The notes below the pieces were generated by a model. It saw only the letters and a program-made list of their open reading frames with translations, searched no databases and was not told where the DNA came from. Shown here piece after piece: positions 23,822 to 34,604 of a stretch of 64,000 bases of DNA. The translations under genes were made by a program, and so were the position numbers. How positions within the stretch are numbered: position 1 is the stretch's first letter; each line of letters opens with the position of its first letter. This DNA is from Streptomyces megasporus (GTDB lineage Bacteria > Actinomycetota > Actinomycetes > Streptomycetales > Streptomycetaceae), in NCBI RefSeq assembly GCF_000718985.1, contig NZ_JODL01000002.1, positions 62,001 through 126,000 on the forward strand. The letters run 5' to 3'.

Positions 23822-24638
23822 GGTTGCCCTCCAACACGGATCGGATCATGTCGAGCGACATGAGCGGGGGCAGGGCTGCCGCCCGCAACCGATCGTAAAT
23901 CTCCGCGTAGCGTTTGACCTCGGCCGGTTCCTCGATGAGTTGGCCGTAATCAGCACCTTCGGTGTAGGCGGCTTCGGTGCCGTCCGGCAGGGTCAGCACC
24001 GTCAGGGAGCCGCCCATCGCGCCGTGCCCGCCCTGGTCGAACGGCAGTACCTGCACGGTGATGTGGGGTTCGGCGGCTGCTTCCAGCAGTCGGGTCAACT
24101 GACCTCGCATGACGTTCCGTCCGCCAACCGGTCGTCGCAGCACCGCCTCGTCCAGGACGACCCAGAGTTCGGGACGGTCGGGTGAGCGGAGACGGTCCTG
24201 TCGTCCCAGCCGCGCGGCGACTCGCTCCTCCAACTGCTCCTCACCACTGAGCATCACGTCGAGGCTCAGCACGGCCCGTGCGTACTCCTCGGTCTGCAAC
24301 AGACCGGGCACCACGTGCGCCGCGTACTGCCCGATGGACACCGCGCGTTCCGAGAGGGCGATGAACCTCCGTGACCAGTCCGGAAAGGCCTCGCGGTGGA
24401 CGTACGGCAGCAAGTCGACCAACAAACCGTCCGCGCCGAGCGCGTCGTCGAGCGCGCGCGTCAGTTCGAGCGTCGGTCTGGCGCCGGAGGCCCGCTCGAT
24501 CTGGGTGATCCGGCTGCCGACCACATACGCCTTCTCACCCAGTTCGGCCTGGGTGAGCCCGGCGGCGATTCTCAATCTGCGGACTCGTGAGCCGAACAGC
24601 GCCGCCATCGACGAACGGGGATCGATTTCCTTGGCCAA
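23697..24638 (-). CDS. WhiJ-type HTH regulator (XRE HTH + DUF5753)
   Basis: 313 residues from a likely TTG start at 24638 behind GGAAGTGA. The HTH is ALFGSRVRRLRIAAGLTQAE, LGEKAYVVGSRITQIERASG; the DUF5753 sensor-like domain contains YAAHVVPGLLQTEEYARAVL, RLGRQDRLRSPDRPELWVVL and TVQVLPFDQGGHGAMGGSLT. The protein would normally stop just after MIRSVLEGNRG, but the frame stays open for about 40 arginine-rich residues through the DUF397 gene. The divergent ATPase gene completes the standard WhiJ/DUF397/anti-sigma set. Confidence 0.88.
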   Translation of the reverse strand: MAKEIDPRSSMAALFGSRVRRLRIAAGLTQAELGEKAYVVGSRITQIERASGARPTLELTRALDDALGADGLLVDLLPYVHREAFPDWSRRFIALSERAVSIGQYAAHVVPGLLQTEEYARAVLSLDVMLSGEEQLEERVAARLGRQDRLRSPDRPELWVVLDEAVLRRPVGGRNVMRGQLTRLLEAAAEPHITVQVLPFDQGGHGAMGGSLTVLTLPDGTEAAYTEGADYGQLIEEPAEVKRYAEIYDRLRAAALPPLMSLDMIRSVLEGNRGASVPSRSERRRLAQEQLQQPGGWRLRGGGRRLPRRRPRP

Positions 24639-24780
24639 GACGTCACTTCCGTTTCTTACGGCCTGGAAGGTAAGGCTGCGGTCCCTTCCGAGCGTAGGCG
24701 CGTGGACCGATCCTTGAGCACAGAACGTAATGATCCGCATACGGCGCGGATCGAACGGAGAGACGAAGGAAAGCGATGCC

Positions 24781-25245
24781 GTGCTGATGACGACCACCGC
24801 ACCGGACGAGGAACCACAGCCCGGTCCGGCGAGCACCGCCGAACCCGAACCGCTGCTCTACACGCAGCAGTTCACGTCGTCGCCCAAAGGCGCGCGGCTC
24901 GCCCGACGGTTGGCCTTGAAACGTCTGGAGGAATGGGGGTGGTCCCCCGGCTCGGACACGGCGTGCACCGTCTCCCTGCTGGTCGGCGAACTCGCCGCCA
25001 ACGCCGTGCGGCACGGCCGTGTACCCGGACGCGACTTCCGTCTCCGGCTCGAAGCGGGGGCACACCTGATCCGCGTGGAGGTCTCGGACGCCTCCCCGGT
25101 CCTGCCGCCCACCGTCCCGCCCCTGTCATCCGGCGAGGACGAGTCGGGCCGTGGCCTGTTCCTGGTGGACATCCTCGCCACCCGCTGGGGCGCGGCCCCA
25201 CGCGCCCCGATCGGCAAGACGGTCTGGGCGGAGGTGGAGACATAG
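24781..25245 (+). CDS. Anti-sigma-type ATP-binding protein (HATPase_c_2)
   Basis: 154 residues. A GHKL ATPase fold: ACTVSLLVGELAANAVRHGR is the N-box with the Mg-binding Asn, RVEVSDASP is the G1 box and DESGRGLFLVDILATRWGA the G2 box. It resembles SpoIIAB/RsbW-like kinases that bind sigma factors or anti-anti-sigma factors. The gene is divergent from the WhiJ-type regulator, the usual partner arrangement in Streptomyces. GTG 24781 is nine bases after AAGGAA; ATG 24787 is the alternative. Confidence 0.88.
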   Translation: MLMTTTAPDEEPQPGPASTAEPEPLLYTQQFTSSPKGARLARRLALKRLEEWGWSPGSDTACTVSLLVGELAANAVRHGRVPGRDFRLRLEAGAHLIRVEVSDASPVLPPTVPPLSSGEDESGRGLFLVDILATRWGAAPRAPIGKTVWAEVET

Positions 25246-25283
25246 TCCGGTGTACGGCCGCCCCGTGTGTCGTCGCCGTGGTC

Positions 25284-25826
25284 TCAGGCGCCCGTGGTGC
25301 CGTCGATGCGCTCCCGGATCAGGTCCGCATGACCGTTGTGGCGCGCGTACTCCTCGATCATGTGGATCAGGATCCAGCGCAACGACACCTCCCGGCTCCC
25401 GCCGAAGTATCCGGCGTCGGACTCGGGCAGCAGGCCGGTGTCGTCCAGCGAGGCCGTGGCGATCAGTTCGCGGCAGCGCGCCACCTCGGCACGCCAGACG
25501 GTCAGCGCGTCCTCCAGCCCGTGGTCGGAGGAGACCGTGAACCCGCCTGCCGTCTCCGTGCTCTCCCCGTACACCCAGGGCACGTCGAGCCCGGCGAAGA
25601 CGCGCTGGAACCAGCCGCGTTCCACCTCCGTCATGTGTCGGACCAGCCCCAGCAGCGTCATCGGCGACGGCGGCACCGAGGCCCGTCGCGCCTGCTCGTC
25701 GTCCAGACCCGAGCACTTCAGCGCCAGGGTCGAGCGGTGGAACTCCAGCCAACTCTCCAGCATGGCGCGCTCGTCCGCCCGCGGGGGCGGTACGGGACGT
25801 CCGTCCGGCATCGTGGCCGTGGTCAT
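25284..25826 (-). CDS. DinB/DUF664-family protein
   Basis: 180 residues with the four-helix DinB-like bundle. [22 protein letters not shown] carries the first metal His, and [29 protein letters not shown] the HxxxH-like pair near the end. Family members are metal-dependent thiol-linked transferases or hydrolases, and some use mycothiol. The substrate is unknown. ATG 25826 is preceded by GGAAGGAGAACGC. Confidence 0.87.
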   Translation of the reverse strand: MTTATMPDGRPVPPPRADERAMLESWLEFHRSTLALKCSGLDDEQARRASVPPSPMTLLGLVRHMTEVERGWFQRVFAGLDVPWVYGESTETAGGFTVSSDHGLEDALTVWRAEVARCRELIATASLDDTGLLPESDAGYFGGSREVSLRWILIHMIEEYARHNGHADLIRERIDGTTGA

Positions 25827-26139
25827 GCGTTCTCCTTCCGGTGAAGGGAGGCGTACGGCGGTGAGGGTCGGACGACCCGCCGCGTCCGGAGGGCGCCGGA
25901 CGCTCGCCACCGACTCACGGGCCCGCGCACCCCTCGGCCCCGACGGCGGCGCGGCGGGAGGGGCGCGGCGGGGAAGGTGTCATGTGACGCATCCTGTCAG
26001 TGCCGCCCCGACACGGCCCAGGGGATTTCCCGCCAGGCGATCTTGCGAAGCACCCGGCGGCGCGTCGAGGGCCGACAGCGGCGGAGGACACGCGGCGGGG
26101 CCTTGCGGAAGGGGCTTCCGCGGGGGTTCCATCGGGCGG
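25827..26139. other. 313-bp divergent intergenic region
   Basis: Separates the divergent DinB-family and bile-acid-family transporter genes and must contain both promoters. I see no coding sequence and no strong dyad. Confidence 0.45.
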
Positions 26140-27162
26140 ATGCGATCCGAACACCGGGACGACCGGGAGCCCGGAACGGCGCCCGCCCCGTCCGCCGACA
26201 CCACCGCCGGGGACCGTGGTTCCCTCCGCGCCGTCACCCTCTTCCCGCTGCTCGTGCTGCTCGCGGGTGCGGTCGGGCTGCTGAGTCCGTCGTCCTTCAC
26301 CGGATGGGCGCCCTCGGTGCCGTACCTGCTGGGCGTGGTGATGTTCTTCATGGGGCTCACCATGACCCCGCCGGACTTCAAGGGCGTGCTGCGACGGCCC
26401 TGGGCGGTCGCGTTGGGCCTGACCGCCCAGTACGTGATCATGCCGGGGACCGGTTGGCTGGTGGCCAAGGCGCTCGATCTCTCCCCTGAGTTGGCCGCGG
26501 GCGTGATCCTGGTGGGCTGTGCGCCCGGCGGCACGGCGTCGAACGTGGTGACGTACCTGGCGCGGGGCGACGTGGCCCTGTCGGTGTCGCTGACGAGCGT
26601 GTCCACCGTCGTCTCGCCGCTTCTCACGCCCGCGTTGACGCTGGTGCTGGCGGGGGAGTACCTGCCGGTGGACACGGGTTCGATGATGGGCTCGATCCTC
26701 AAGACCGTGCTCCTGCCCGTGCTCGCGGGGTTGGTCGTACGGCTGCTGGCGGGACGTCTGGTCACCCTCGCCCTGCCCGTGCTGCCGTGGCTGTCGGTGT
26801 CGGCGATCGGGATCATCGTCGCGATCGTGGTGGCGGGCAGCGCCGACGCGGTCAAGTCGGCGGCGGGGACGGTGTTCGCGGCCGTCGTCCTCCACAACGG
26901 ACTCGGCCTGGCCCTCGGCTACGCGGCGGGTCGGCTCGGCGGACTCGGTGTCCCCGCCTGTCGGGCGCTGACCTTCGAGGTCGGCATGCAGAACTCCGGC
27001 CTCGCCGCCTCGCTGGCGGCGGCGCACTTCAGCTCCGCGGCGGCCCTGCCCGCCGCGGTCTTCTCCGTCTGGCACAACGTCTCGGGCGCCCTGGTCGCGG
27101 CCTGGTTCTCCCGCCGCTCCCACCCACCGGCGGAGGGCGGGACACGGGACGCCCCCGCGTAA
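26140..27162 (+). CDS. Bile acid:sodium symporter-family transporter
   Basis: 340 residues, about ten membrane helices (BASS fold). MFFMGLTMTPPDFKGVLRRP and ILVGCAPGGTASNVVTYLAR (the CPGG-like motif in the unwound helix) are signature regions; EVGMQNSGLAASLAAAHFS is the second crossover motif. The family moves organic anions, pantoate-like acids or sulfur compounds with Na+. The substrate is not identifiable from context. ATG 26140 was chosen because the hydrophobic core starts about 30 residues later. Confidence 0.88.
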   Translation: MRSEHRDDREPGTAPAPSADTTAGDRGSLRAVTLFPLLVLLAGAVGLLSPSSFTGWAPSVPYLLGVVMFFMGLTMTPPDFKGVLRRPWAVALGLTAQYVIMPGTGWLVAKALDLSPELAAGVILVGCAPGGTASNVVTYLARGDVALSVSLTSVSTVVSPLLTPALTLVLAGEYLPVDTGSMMGSILKTVLLPVLAGLVVRLLAGRLVTLALPVLPWLSVSAIGIIVAIVVAGSADAVKSAAGTVFAAVVLHNGLGLALGYAAGRLGGLGVPACRALTFEVGMQNSGLAASLAAAHFSSAAALPAAVFSVWHNVSGALVAAWFSRRSHPPAEGGTRDAPA

Positions 27163-27495
27163 GGGGGAACCCGAGGCCGGTGCCGGCGATCGGCGTGGCC
27201 ACGGCGGGAAGAGACTCCCGGCGCCGTGGGATGACGAGGGCGTTGCCCGACGAACGGTGGATCGGTTCGGCGGGTGCGGACGTGGACGGGAACCGTCCGG
27301 CGGCCTTCACCCATGCGTCCACCACCCATGCGTCCACCGCATCGATGTCGAAGGTTTTGTCATGGCTCTCCGCCTTCCGTGCGCGATCTTCTTCCCGGCA
27401 GACTCGTGTACGCGCACAGAGAGTGCGATCAAGGCAGCATCCATGAATGTCGTGACATCGTGCTGCCCTTGCGACAAGGGGGAATTGCGTTGCGC
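27163..27495. other. 333-bp intergenic region
   Basis: Upstream region of the secreted-protein gene. It contains a short direct repeat of CCATGCGTCCACC around 27310-27340 and AT-richer bases near 27350-27450, probably the promoter. No gene supported. Confidence 0.45.
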
Positions 27496-27984
27496 ATGAA
27501 GCGCCTGACTCTCGGCCTGGCCGCTGTCGTAGCCTCGCTGGCGGCGGCCGTCTCCACCACCGGATCGGCGCAGGCGGTCGCCTCCGCGGAACACGGCCCG
27601 GCCGCCCGGACCATGAAGACACCGCCGGCACCGGAGGGCGCGAAGACCATGTCGGCCATGGGAGCGACCGCGGCCTCCCCGGGGATCTCCCCGTACGCCA
27701 GGTCCGTCCACGTGCCGCCCAACAGTGACTTCACCTGCGGTAGCGGAAACCTCTGCACCATGGTCTGGGACCCCACGGTGTCCAAGTGGGAGATCTTCTA
27801 CCTCTACACCTGCGACCGGTACAGCCTGTCCAACTGGCTGGGCACCGGCAAGTACTTCGACAACCAGACCGGCAACCCGACTTCGTACTTCTACGACCGG
27901 AACGGCAAGGTCCTCAAGTCCTTCAGGCCCCCGGCCAGTGGGTCGCAGGACTGGGGGCCCGTCTGGTCCATCCGCAACTGCTGA
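27496..27984 (+). CDS. Secreted small protein of unknown function
   Basis: 162 residues: Sec signal peptide (KRLTLGLAAVVASLAAAVST...AQA), an Ala/Pro-rich spacer, then a compact domain with four Cys (FTCGSGNLCTMVWDP, LYTCDRYSLSNWLGTGKYFD, VWSIRNC). It resembles the peptidase-inhibitor-like secreted proteins of streptomycetes (I36-like fold with Trp/Tyr-rich beta-hairpins), but I cannot assign inhibition. GGGGGA lies better spaced to TTG 27490, so translation may begin there and add two residues. Confidence 0.78.
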   Translation: MKRLTLGLAAVVASLAAAVSTTGSAQAVASAEHGPAARTMKTPPAPEGAKTMSAMGATAASPGISPYARSVHVPPNSDFTCGSGNLCTMVWDPTVSKWEIFYLYTCDRYSLSNWLGTGKYFDNQTGNPTSYFYDRNGKVLKSFRPPASGSQDWGPVWSIRNC

Positions 27985-28005
27985 ACGCACGGCGCGGCGC
28001 GGTTC

Positions 28006-28028
28006 GGCCCCGGCCGACGGTCGGGGCC
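28006..28028. terminator. Hairpin between convergent genes
   Basis: GGCCCCGGCC (28006-28015), loop GAC, GGTCGGGGCC (28019-28028): 10-bp stem with one mismatch, after the secreted-protein gene and before the acyl-CoA synthetase stop. Confidence 0.55.
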
Positions 28029-28075
28029 GGCCGTCCCGGCGGCCCGAGCCCCGCCGGAAGGCCACCGGACGAACC

Positions 28076-29905
<1,830 letters not shown>

Positions 29906-30229
29906 GGCACCCCCTCGACGCGCTCCGCCGTGCCGCGTTCAGGCGGCAGAGAGCGAAAAATACCGGCCAATGTCCCTGCTGCCTAGGGGTTGATCAAAAA
30001 CACTCTTCGCACGGTTTGGGCGCCGTGGCACCCGACGTCCGGAATCCCCGCACACGGCGGACGGCGCGCCGTACGTCCATCGGGAAGACCCCGGCGTTTC
30101 GAGGCTTGTGTACTGGTTTGTCAGTGCCGGGATCGGGTCACCCGGTGGGCGTAACGCACGGCGGGTCGGTGCGCCGAGGCCACCGGCCCCGTGCCCGGAA
30201 GACCCGTACTCGGAAGAGAGGCGCCCACG
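29906..30229. other. 324-bp divergent intergenic region
   Basis: Lies between the divergent acyl-CoA ligase and Csp genes. It is locally AT-richer near 29950-30000. No reading frame and no recognisable copper-regulator site was found. Confidence 0.45.
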
Positions 30230-30637
30230 ATGACGACGATGGTCAAGGACATGCTGCGGACCTACCCGGCCGATCTCGGCGGCGTCAACCGCGGTGCCAT
30301 GGAGCGCTGCATCTCCGCGTGCTTCGAGTGCTCGCAGGCCTGTACGGCGTGCGCGGACGCCTGTCTGTCGGAGGACATGGTCGCCGAGCTGCGCAAGTGC
30401 ATCCGCACCAACATGGACTGCGCGGACATCTGCGAGGCCACCGGCAAGATCCTCTCGCGGCACACCGGCTACGACGCCAACATCACCCGCACCCAGCTCC
30501 AGGCCTGCGCCATGGTCTGCAAGTCCTGCGCGGAGGAGTGCGAGCGCCACGCCGACATGCACGAGCACTGCCGGATCTGCGCCGAGGCGTGCCGCCGTTG
30601 CGAGCAGGCCTGCAACGAACTGCTCGCCACCCTCTGA
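30230..30637 (+). CDS. csp: Cytosolic copper storage protein (Csp, four-helix bundle)
   Basis: 135 residues without a signal peptide and with 18 cysteines, mostly in CxxxC helical repeats: ERCISACFECSQACTACADA, CIRTNMDCADIC, QACAMVCKSCAEECERH and HCRICAEACRRCEQAC. This matches Csp3-type four-helix bundles that fill their core with Cu(I) thiolates. The N-terminal His-poor helix and the lack of a Tat or Sec signal place it in the cytosol. ATG 30230 follows AGAGAGGCGCCCACG. Two hairpins follow. Confidence 0.93.
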   Translation: MTTMVKDMLRTYPADLGGVNRGAMERCISACFECSQACTACADACLSEDMVAELRKCIRTNMDCADICEATGKILSRHTGYDANITRTQLQACAMVCKSCAEECERHADMHEHCRICAEACRRCEQACNELLATL

Positions 30638-30643
30638 GGTCCC

Positions 30644-30732
30644 GCGCCGCCCCGTGGTGGGTGGCGGCGCGCCCTGTGACGACGCCTTGTGACGGGGGCG
30701 TCGAAGCCGCCGGGGCGATGCGCCCCGGCGGC
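30644..30732 (+). terminator. Two consecutive hairpins after csp
   Basis: First: GCGCCGCC (30644-30651) with GGCGGCGC (30663-30670). Second: GCCGCCGGGGCG (30706-30717) with CGCCCCGGCGGC (30721-30732), a perfect 12-bp stem with a 3-nt loop. Confidence 0.7.
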
Positions 30733-30904
30733 CCGAGCCGCCACCGACCGTGCACGGCGTCCAACCGTCGGCGTCCGCACGGCAGTCGCCGCTTCTGATC
30801 CGTCGCTCCCGCCGGCCGTGAGGATCGACTCGATGGCCAAGGCCGAGTCGTGGCGCGGCGGAAAATTACCGGACTCGGCGGGGCGCGGCTGTGAGGATGT
30901 GCGC

Positions 30905-31390
30905 GTGGACGATCGGTGGAACATCGAACCCCTGTCCGTGGCACATCCCGACTCGGTCGCCCTGCTGCGCGCCTACTACGACGACATCGTCGGCCGCTAC
31001 CACGGACGCCGGGTCACAGACGTGGAACTCGACGCGGTGCTCGCCGAGGAGCCCAGCGACGACCTCGCCGCCCCCACCGGGCTCTTCCTGGTGGGCCGGT
31101 ACGACGGCCGGCCCTCCGGATGTGTCGGGCTGCGCGCACTGGATGCCGAGACCGCCGAGGTGAAGCGACTCTTCGTACGCCCGGAGGCGCGGGGGAGCGG
31201 CGGGGGACGGCGGCTGTTGGAGGCCGTCGAACGAGCGGCCCGCGAGTTCCTGGGCGCGCGGGCGGTGCGCCTCGACACCCGCGGCGACCTGGTCGAGGCC
31301 CGCGCCCTGTACGCCCGGAGCGGATACGCGGAGATCCCGGACTACAACGGCGAGAAGTACGCCGACCACTGGTTCGAGAAGATTCTCTGA
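30905..31390 (+). CDS. GNAT-family N-acetyltransferase
   Basis: 161 residues. VKRLFVRPEARGSGGGRRLL is the acetyl-CoA-binding beta4-alpha3 motif (RxxGxG/A), followed by RLDTRGDLVEARALYARSGY and PDYNGEKYADHWFEKIL, the usual end of the PaiA-like/phosphinothricin-type GNAT subgroup. The substrate is unknown. GTG 30905 has GAGG eight bases upstream; GTG 30899 would add two residues. Confidence 0.87.
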   Translation: MDDRWNIEPLSVAHPDSVALLRAYYDDIVGRYHGRRVTDVELDAVLAEEPSDDLAAPTGLFLVGRYDGRPSGCVGLRALDAETAEVKRLFVRPEARGSGGGRRLLEAVERAAREFLGARAVRLDTRGDLVEARALYARSGYAEIPDYNGEKYADHWFEKIL

Positions 31391-31486
31391 CGGTCCGCCG
31401 GGTTACTTGCCCCTGTCCCCGCATCGTCCACCGCGGCCGGGGGCAGGTGGACCCGCATGTCCCCGACGCGGATGGGAGAGCGACCC

Positions 31487-31867
31487 GTGAACACCCACCA
31501 CAATGCGGAGCACACGTCGGACACCCGCTCCGGCGACGAGGTCGATGAGGTCACCGCCCTGTCGGAGACCGGCCGGCAGCTCCTGGCCGAGGCCGCGTCG
31601 GCCTCCTCCGGCAGGGCGGCACGGACGGTCGTCGCCCTGCCGGGCCTCCGCGTCACCCTGCTGGCGCTGGCCGAGGGTCGCGCGCTGGACGACCACCGGG
31701 CACCGGGCCCGGCGACCCTCCAGTGCCTGACCGGACGGGCGACGCTGAGCACCGCCGACCGCTCGTGGACGCTGGGGGACGGCGATCTGCTGCCCATCCC
31801 CGCCGAGACCCACCGCCTGGACGCGGAGACCGACGCGCTGGTCCTGCTCACCGTCCGCCCGGGCTGA
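31487..31867 (+). CDS. Cupin-domain protein
   Basis: 126 residues. A small cupin barrel: VVALPGLRVTLLALAEGRALDDHRAPGPATLQCLTGRATL and WTLGDGDLLPIPAETHRLDA. One metal-site His of each cupin motif is retained. Family members of this size often act in redox or dormancy regulons; the neighbouring DevR island fits this but does not prove it. GTG 31487 is behind GGGAGAG; ATG 31457 would be an in-frame alternative. Confidence 0.82.
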   Translation: MNTHHNAEHTSDTRSGDEVDEVTALSETGRQLLAEAASASSGRAARTVVALPGLRVTLLALAEGRALDDHRAPGPATLQCLTGRATLSTADRSWTLGDGDLLPIPAETHRLDAETDALVLLTVRPG

Positions 31868-31936
31868 CCGCTCCGGGAGCGGGGCCGGACGCGGGCCGGA
31901 CGGAGGGGCGGGCGAGGGACGTGGTGGCGGGCCGGG

Positions 31937-32371
31937 TCAGGGGGAGGCGGGACGGGCCGCCGCCACGTTCTCCAGCACGCGCCCGGTGATCAACCCCGGC
32001 TCGATCCGCACGTGGACGCTGTTCTCCAGGGGAGCCCAGGAGACGGGGCCGGACCGGTCGAGCCGTTCGATTTCGCTGGGGTCGGTCACCACGGCGGCGC
32101 GGCCGGTGACGACCACGCTCCATCCGGAGCGCGTCGCCTCGTCGAAGCAGTCCGCCTCGAAGGCGACCACGCTGTCGTCCACCGCGCGGGCCATCCGGGA
32201 GGCGGCCGAGGTGCGCAGGACCACCGCCCGGTCGTGGTCCAGGAAGAAGTTGACGGGCAGGACGGCGGGCAGCGCGTTCTCGGTGTAGACCACGCGTCCC
32301 AGCGGGACCTGCGGCAGCAGGCGCAGGCACTCCTGCCGGTCGAGTTCGCGGAAGCCGTCGTGTCGGTGCAT
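31937..32371 (-). CDS. Pyridoxamine 5'-phosphate oxidase-like flavin protein
   Basis: 144 residues of the PNPOx-like split-barrel fold: ECLRLLPQVPLGRVVYTENALPAVLPVNFF, VVLRTSAASRMARAVDDSVVAFEAD, and SVVVTGRAAVVTDPSEIERL. Such proteins bind FMN or F420 and are typical members of actinobacterial DosR/DevR regulons. A dyad resembling the DosR core lies 37-50 bp upstream. The reaction is unknown. Confidence 0.87.
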   Translation of the reverse strand: MHRHDGFRELDRQECLRLLPQVPLGRVVYTENALPAVLPVNFFLDHDRAVVLRTSAASRMARAVDDSVVAFEADCFDEATRSGWSVVVTGRAAVVTDPSEIERLDRSGPVSWAPLENSVHVRIEPGLITGRVLENVAAARPASP

Positions 32372-32407
32372 GTCCCCATGGTGCGGACACCGGCACGGGC
32401 GGGGATA

Positions 32408-32421
32408 GGGCCGGTCGGTCC
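32408..32421 (-). promoter_or_regulatory. Candidate DevR (DosR-like) site upstream of the PNPOx gene
   Basis: GGGCCGGTCGGTCC, a 14-bp imperfect dyad of the form GGGNCN-NN-NGNCCC, the architecture of the mycobacterial DosR core. One of three similar sites in the island. Confidence 0.4.
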
Positions 32422-32511
32422 CCATCGGGGGAGGGGGAGGGCACCGCCGCCCCCGAGGACACCCGAGGACACCCGAGGACACCGCGAGGACGCGGGGCGG
32501 CGGAAGCGGTC

Positions 32512-33228
32512 TCAGCGGGTGTGGTGCCCGGAGGACGGACCGTGTGCCGGAGCGGTCTGGGTGGCGATGACGGCGGCCTGGACACGGCGCTCGACGCCGA
32601 GCTTGGCCAACAGCCGGGAGATGTTGTTCTTGACCGTCTTCTCCGACAGGTAGAGCCGCCGGCCGATCTGCCGGTTGGTCAGGCCCTCGCCGATCAGGGT
32701 CAGGATGTCGCGCTCGCGGGGGGTCAGCGAGGCCAGCGCGGCGTCCTGCGGCTCCTCGGCGGCCTCCCGGGCCTCCTGGACGCGCAGGTTGTTCATCAGG
32801 CGGGCGGTGGTGGCCGGGTCGAGCATCGACTGCCCGGAGGCGACGGTGCGGACGGCGGACACCAGGTCCGAGCCCCTGATCTGCTTGAGGACGTAACCGG
32901 CGGCACCGGCCATGATCGCGTCCAGCAGGGCGTCGTCGTCATCGAAGGAGGTGAGCATCAGACAGGCCAGCTCGGGCATCCGCGAGCGCAGTTCACGGCA
33001 GACGGTGATGCCGTCGCCGTCCGGCAGACGCACGTCCAGCACGGCGACGTGCGGACGCAGGGCCGGACCGCGCGCCAGGGCCTGCTCGGCCGAGCCGGCC
33101 TCGCCGACCACCTCGATGTCGGGCTCGGCGTCCAGCATGTCGTGCACGCCGCGCCGTACCACCTCGTGATCGTCGAGGAGGAACACCCGGATCGGTGACT
33201 GTGGGGAGAACTGCTGGCCTTGGGTCAT
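32512..33228 (-). CDS. devR: NarL/LuxR response regulator, DevR/DosR-like
   Basis: 238 residues. Receiver domain: acidic pair LLDDHE at 18-22, phospho-acceptor Asp65 in [10 protein letters not shown], switch Thr in MLTSFDDDD and Lys115 in GYVLKQI. C-terminal Lux[24 protein letters not shown] then [20 protein letters not shown], with the [10 protein letters not shown] recognition helix typical of DevR/DosR/OsdR. No histidine kinase is encoded next to it, so it is an orphan here. Flanking stress genes are typical targets. Confidence 0.88.
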   Translation of the reverse strand: MTQGQQFSPQSPIRVFLLDDHEVVRRGVHDMLDAEPDIEVVGEAGSAEQALARGPALRPHVAVLDVRLPDGDGITVCRELRSRMPELACLMLTSFDDDDALLDAIMAGAAGYVLKQIRGSDLVSAVRTVASGQSMLDPATTARLMNNLRVQEAREAAEEPQDAALASLTPRERDILTLIGEGLTNRQIGRRLYLSEKTVKNNISRLLAKLGVERRVQAAVIATQTAPAHGPSSGHHTR

Positions 33229-33300
33229 ACCGTTCCTTCACGCCGTCGTTCGGGGCACACCCCCCGCCCTTCGATCGTGCCGGTGGAGGGCCGTTCGACG

Positions 33301-33320
33301 CCAGGGCCGAACGGCCCTGG
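33301..33320 (-). promoter_or_regulatory. Perfect 20-bp dyad upstream of devR
   Basis: CCAGGGCCGAACGGCCCTGG is a perfect palindrome whose core GGGCCGAACGGCCC has the same 14-bp design as the sites at 32408 and 34740. It lies 73 bp upstream of devR; autoregulation is inferred. It could also act as the terminator of the CBS gene. Confidence 0.5.
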
Positions 33321-33378
33321 TACCGGCACGTCCCCGACGGCACCCGGAACGGCGACTCGGGACAGACTCGGGACAGGC

Positions 33379-34080
33379 TCAGGACGGCGAACCCAGCGGA
33401 CCGACCACGGGCGGCTCCGGGGAACGGGCCGGAGCGGACGAGCGGACGAGGTCGAACCCGACGTCCACGACCCCCTCGACCGCGCGGGCCATCCGGGCCG
33501 CCGACGGCACCAGGGACGTGTCGCGGATGCGGCCGGTGAAGGTCACCACACCGTCCGACACCCGCACCCCCACGTCGTCGCCCCCGCCGGAGAAGAGGGG
33601 GACGAGCACCTCCCGGCGCACCTCCCGGGCGATGTCCTCGTCCGGGCGCAGGAACACCTTGAGCAGGTCACCGCGGCTGACGACGCCCACCAGCCTGCCC
33701 TCGGCGTCCACCACGGGCAGCCGCTTGACGTGCCGGCGCGCCATGGTCCGGGCCGCCTCGGCCAGGGTGGCCCCGGCCCGGACGCAGACGGCCGGCGCCG
33801 TCATCAACTCGCCCGCGGTCACCGCCCCCACCCGGGCCAGTTCCTCCGGGTGCCGAAGCTGCTCCATGCGGCTGGGAGCGCTGCCGCGGTACTCCTCCTT
33901 CGGCAGCAGGTCCGCCTCGGAGACCACGCCGACGACGCGGCCCTCGCCCTCCAGGACCGGCAGGGCGCTGATCCCCCACTGCTCCATGAGGGCCACGATC
34001 TGCTTGAAGGGGGCGTCCCGGCCGATGGCGACGACGGTGTGGGTCATCACGTCGCTGACGATGCGGGGGGTGTCGTCCAT
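33379..34080 (-). CDS. CBS-pair protein with C-terminal BON domain
   Basis: 233 residues: CBS1 (IVSDVMTHTVVAIGRDAPFK...VVGVVSEADLL), CBS2 (AGELMTAPAVCVRAGATLAE...VVGVVSRGDLLKVFL), then a BON domain (DDVGVRVSDGVVTFTGRIRD, MARAVEGVVDVGFDLV). CBS pairs sense adenine nucleotides; the CBS-BON type is common in actinobacterial dormancy regulons. ATG 34080 has GAGGAGG upstream. It lies 62 bp after the cNMP-binding gene in the same direction, so they are probably cotranscribed. Confidence 0.9.
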   Translation of the reverse strand: MDDTPRIVSDVMTHTVVAIGRDAPFKQIVALMEQWGISALPVLEGEGRVVGVVSEADLLPKEEYRGSAPSRMEQLRHPEELARVGAVTAGELMTAPAVCVRAGATLAEAARTMARRHVKRLPVVDAEGRLVGVVSRGDLLKVFLRPDEDIAREVRREVLVPLFSGGGDDVGVRVSDGVVTFTGRIRDTSLVPSAARMARAVEGVVDVGFDLVRSSAPARSPEPPVVGPLGSPS

Positions 34081-34142
34081 GGTGTCCTCCTCGGGGCCGG
34101 GGGGCCGGGCCGCGGCCGGGACGGTTCGGGTGTTCGGCGGCC

Positions 34143-34604
34143 TCACGGACGCGGGCCGCTGCCGTACGGCCCGTACAGGTCCAGCAGTCGGGTGCGGGCG
34201 CTCTGCAGCCGGTGCGCGACGATCTCGGCCACCTTCATGGAGACCGCGCGCCCCAGCACCGGGTCCTCCTCGCACAGCTCCCGCACCCGGGCGGCGTCGA
34301 ACTCCACCGCCCGCACCGGGCTGAGCGCCTCCGCGCCCAGGTGCCAGGTGTGGGGCGGGAAGAGCCACGACCAGCCCAGCAGGTCGCCGGGGGAGAGGGT
34401 TTCGACGGCGGCCGCGCGGCGACCGGGCACGTGGAGGTCGAGCGTGACCGAACCGGTCCGGATCACCCAGAACCGGTCGGCGCGGTGGCCCTCCTCGAAG
34501 ATCCGGGCGCCGGCGGGGAAGGACACCTCGCGGGCGAATTCCATCAGCCGCTCGCGCCCCTCGGGGGGCAGTGCTCCGAGCAGGTTCGTGGGGGCGGAGA
34601 TCAT
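34143..34604 (-). CDS. Cyclic nucleotide-binding-domain protein without DNA-binding domain
   Basis: 153 residues, a lone CAP-type effector domain: FPAGARIFEEGHRADRFWVI, GDLLGWSWLFPPHTWHLGAE and a dimer helix DPVLGRAVSMKVAEIVAHRL. The C-terminal HTH of Crp/Fnr regulators is absent and the gene is not truncated by a stop, as it ends cleanly at 34143. The conserved phosphate-cassette Arg-Ser is not evident, so the ligand is uncertain. Such proteins recur in DosR-type islands with CBS and Usp genes. Confidence 0.85.
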   Translation of the reverse strand: MISAPTNLLGALPPEGRERLMEFAREVSFPAGARIFEEGHRADRFWVIRTGSVTLDLHVPGRRAAAVETLSPGDLLGWSWLFPPHTWHLGAEALSPVRAVEFDAARVRELCEEDPVLGRAVSMKVAEIVAHRLQSARTRLLDLYGPYGSGPRP

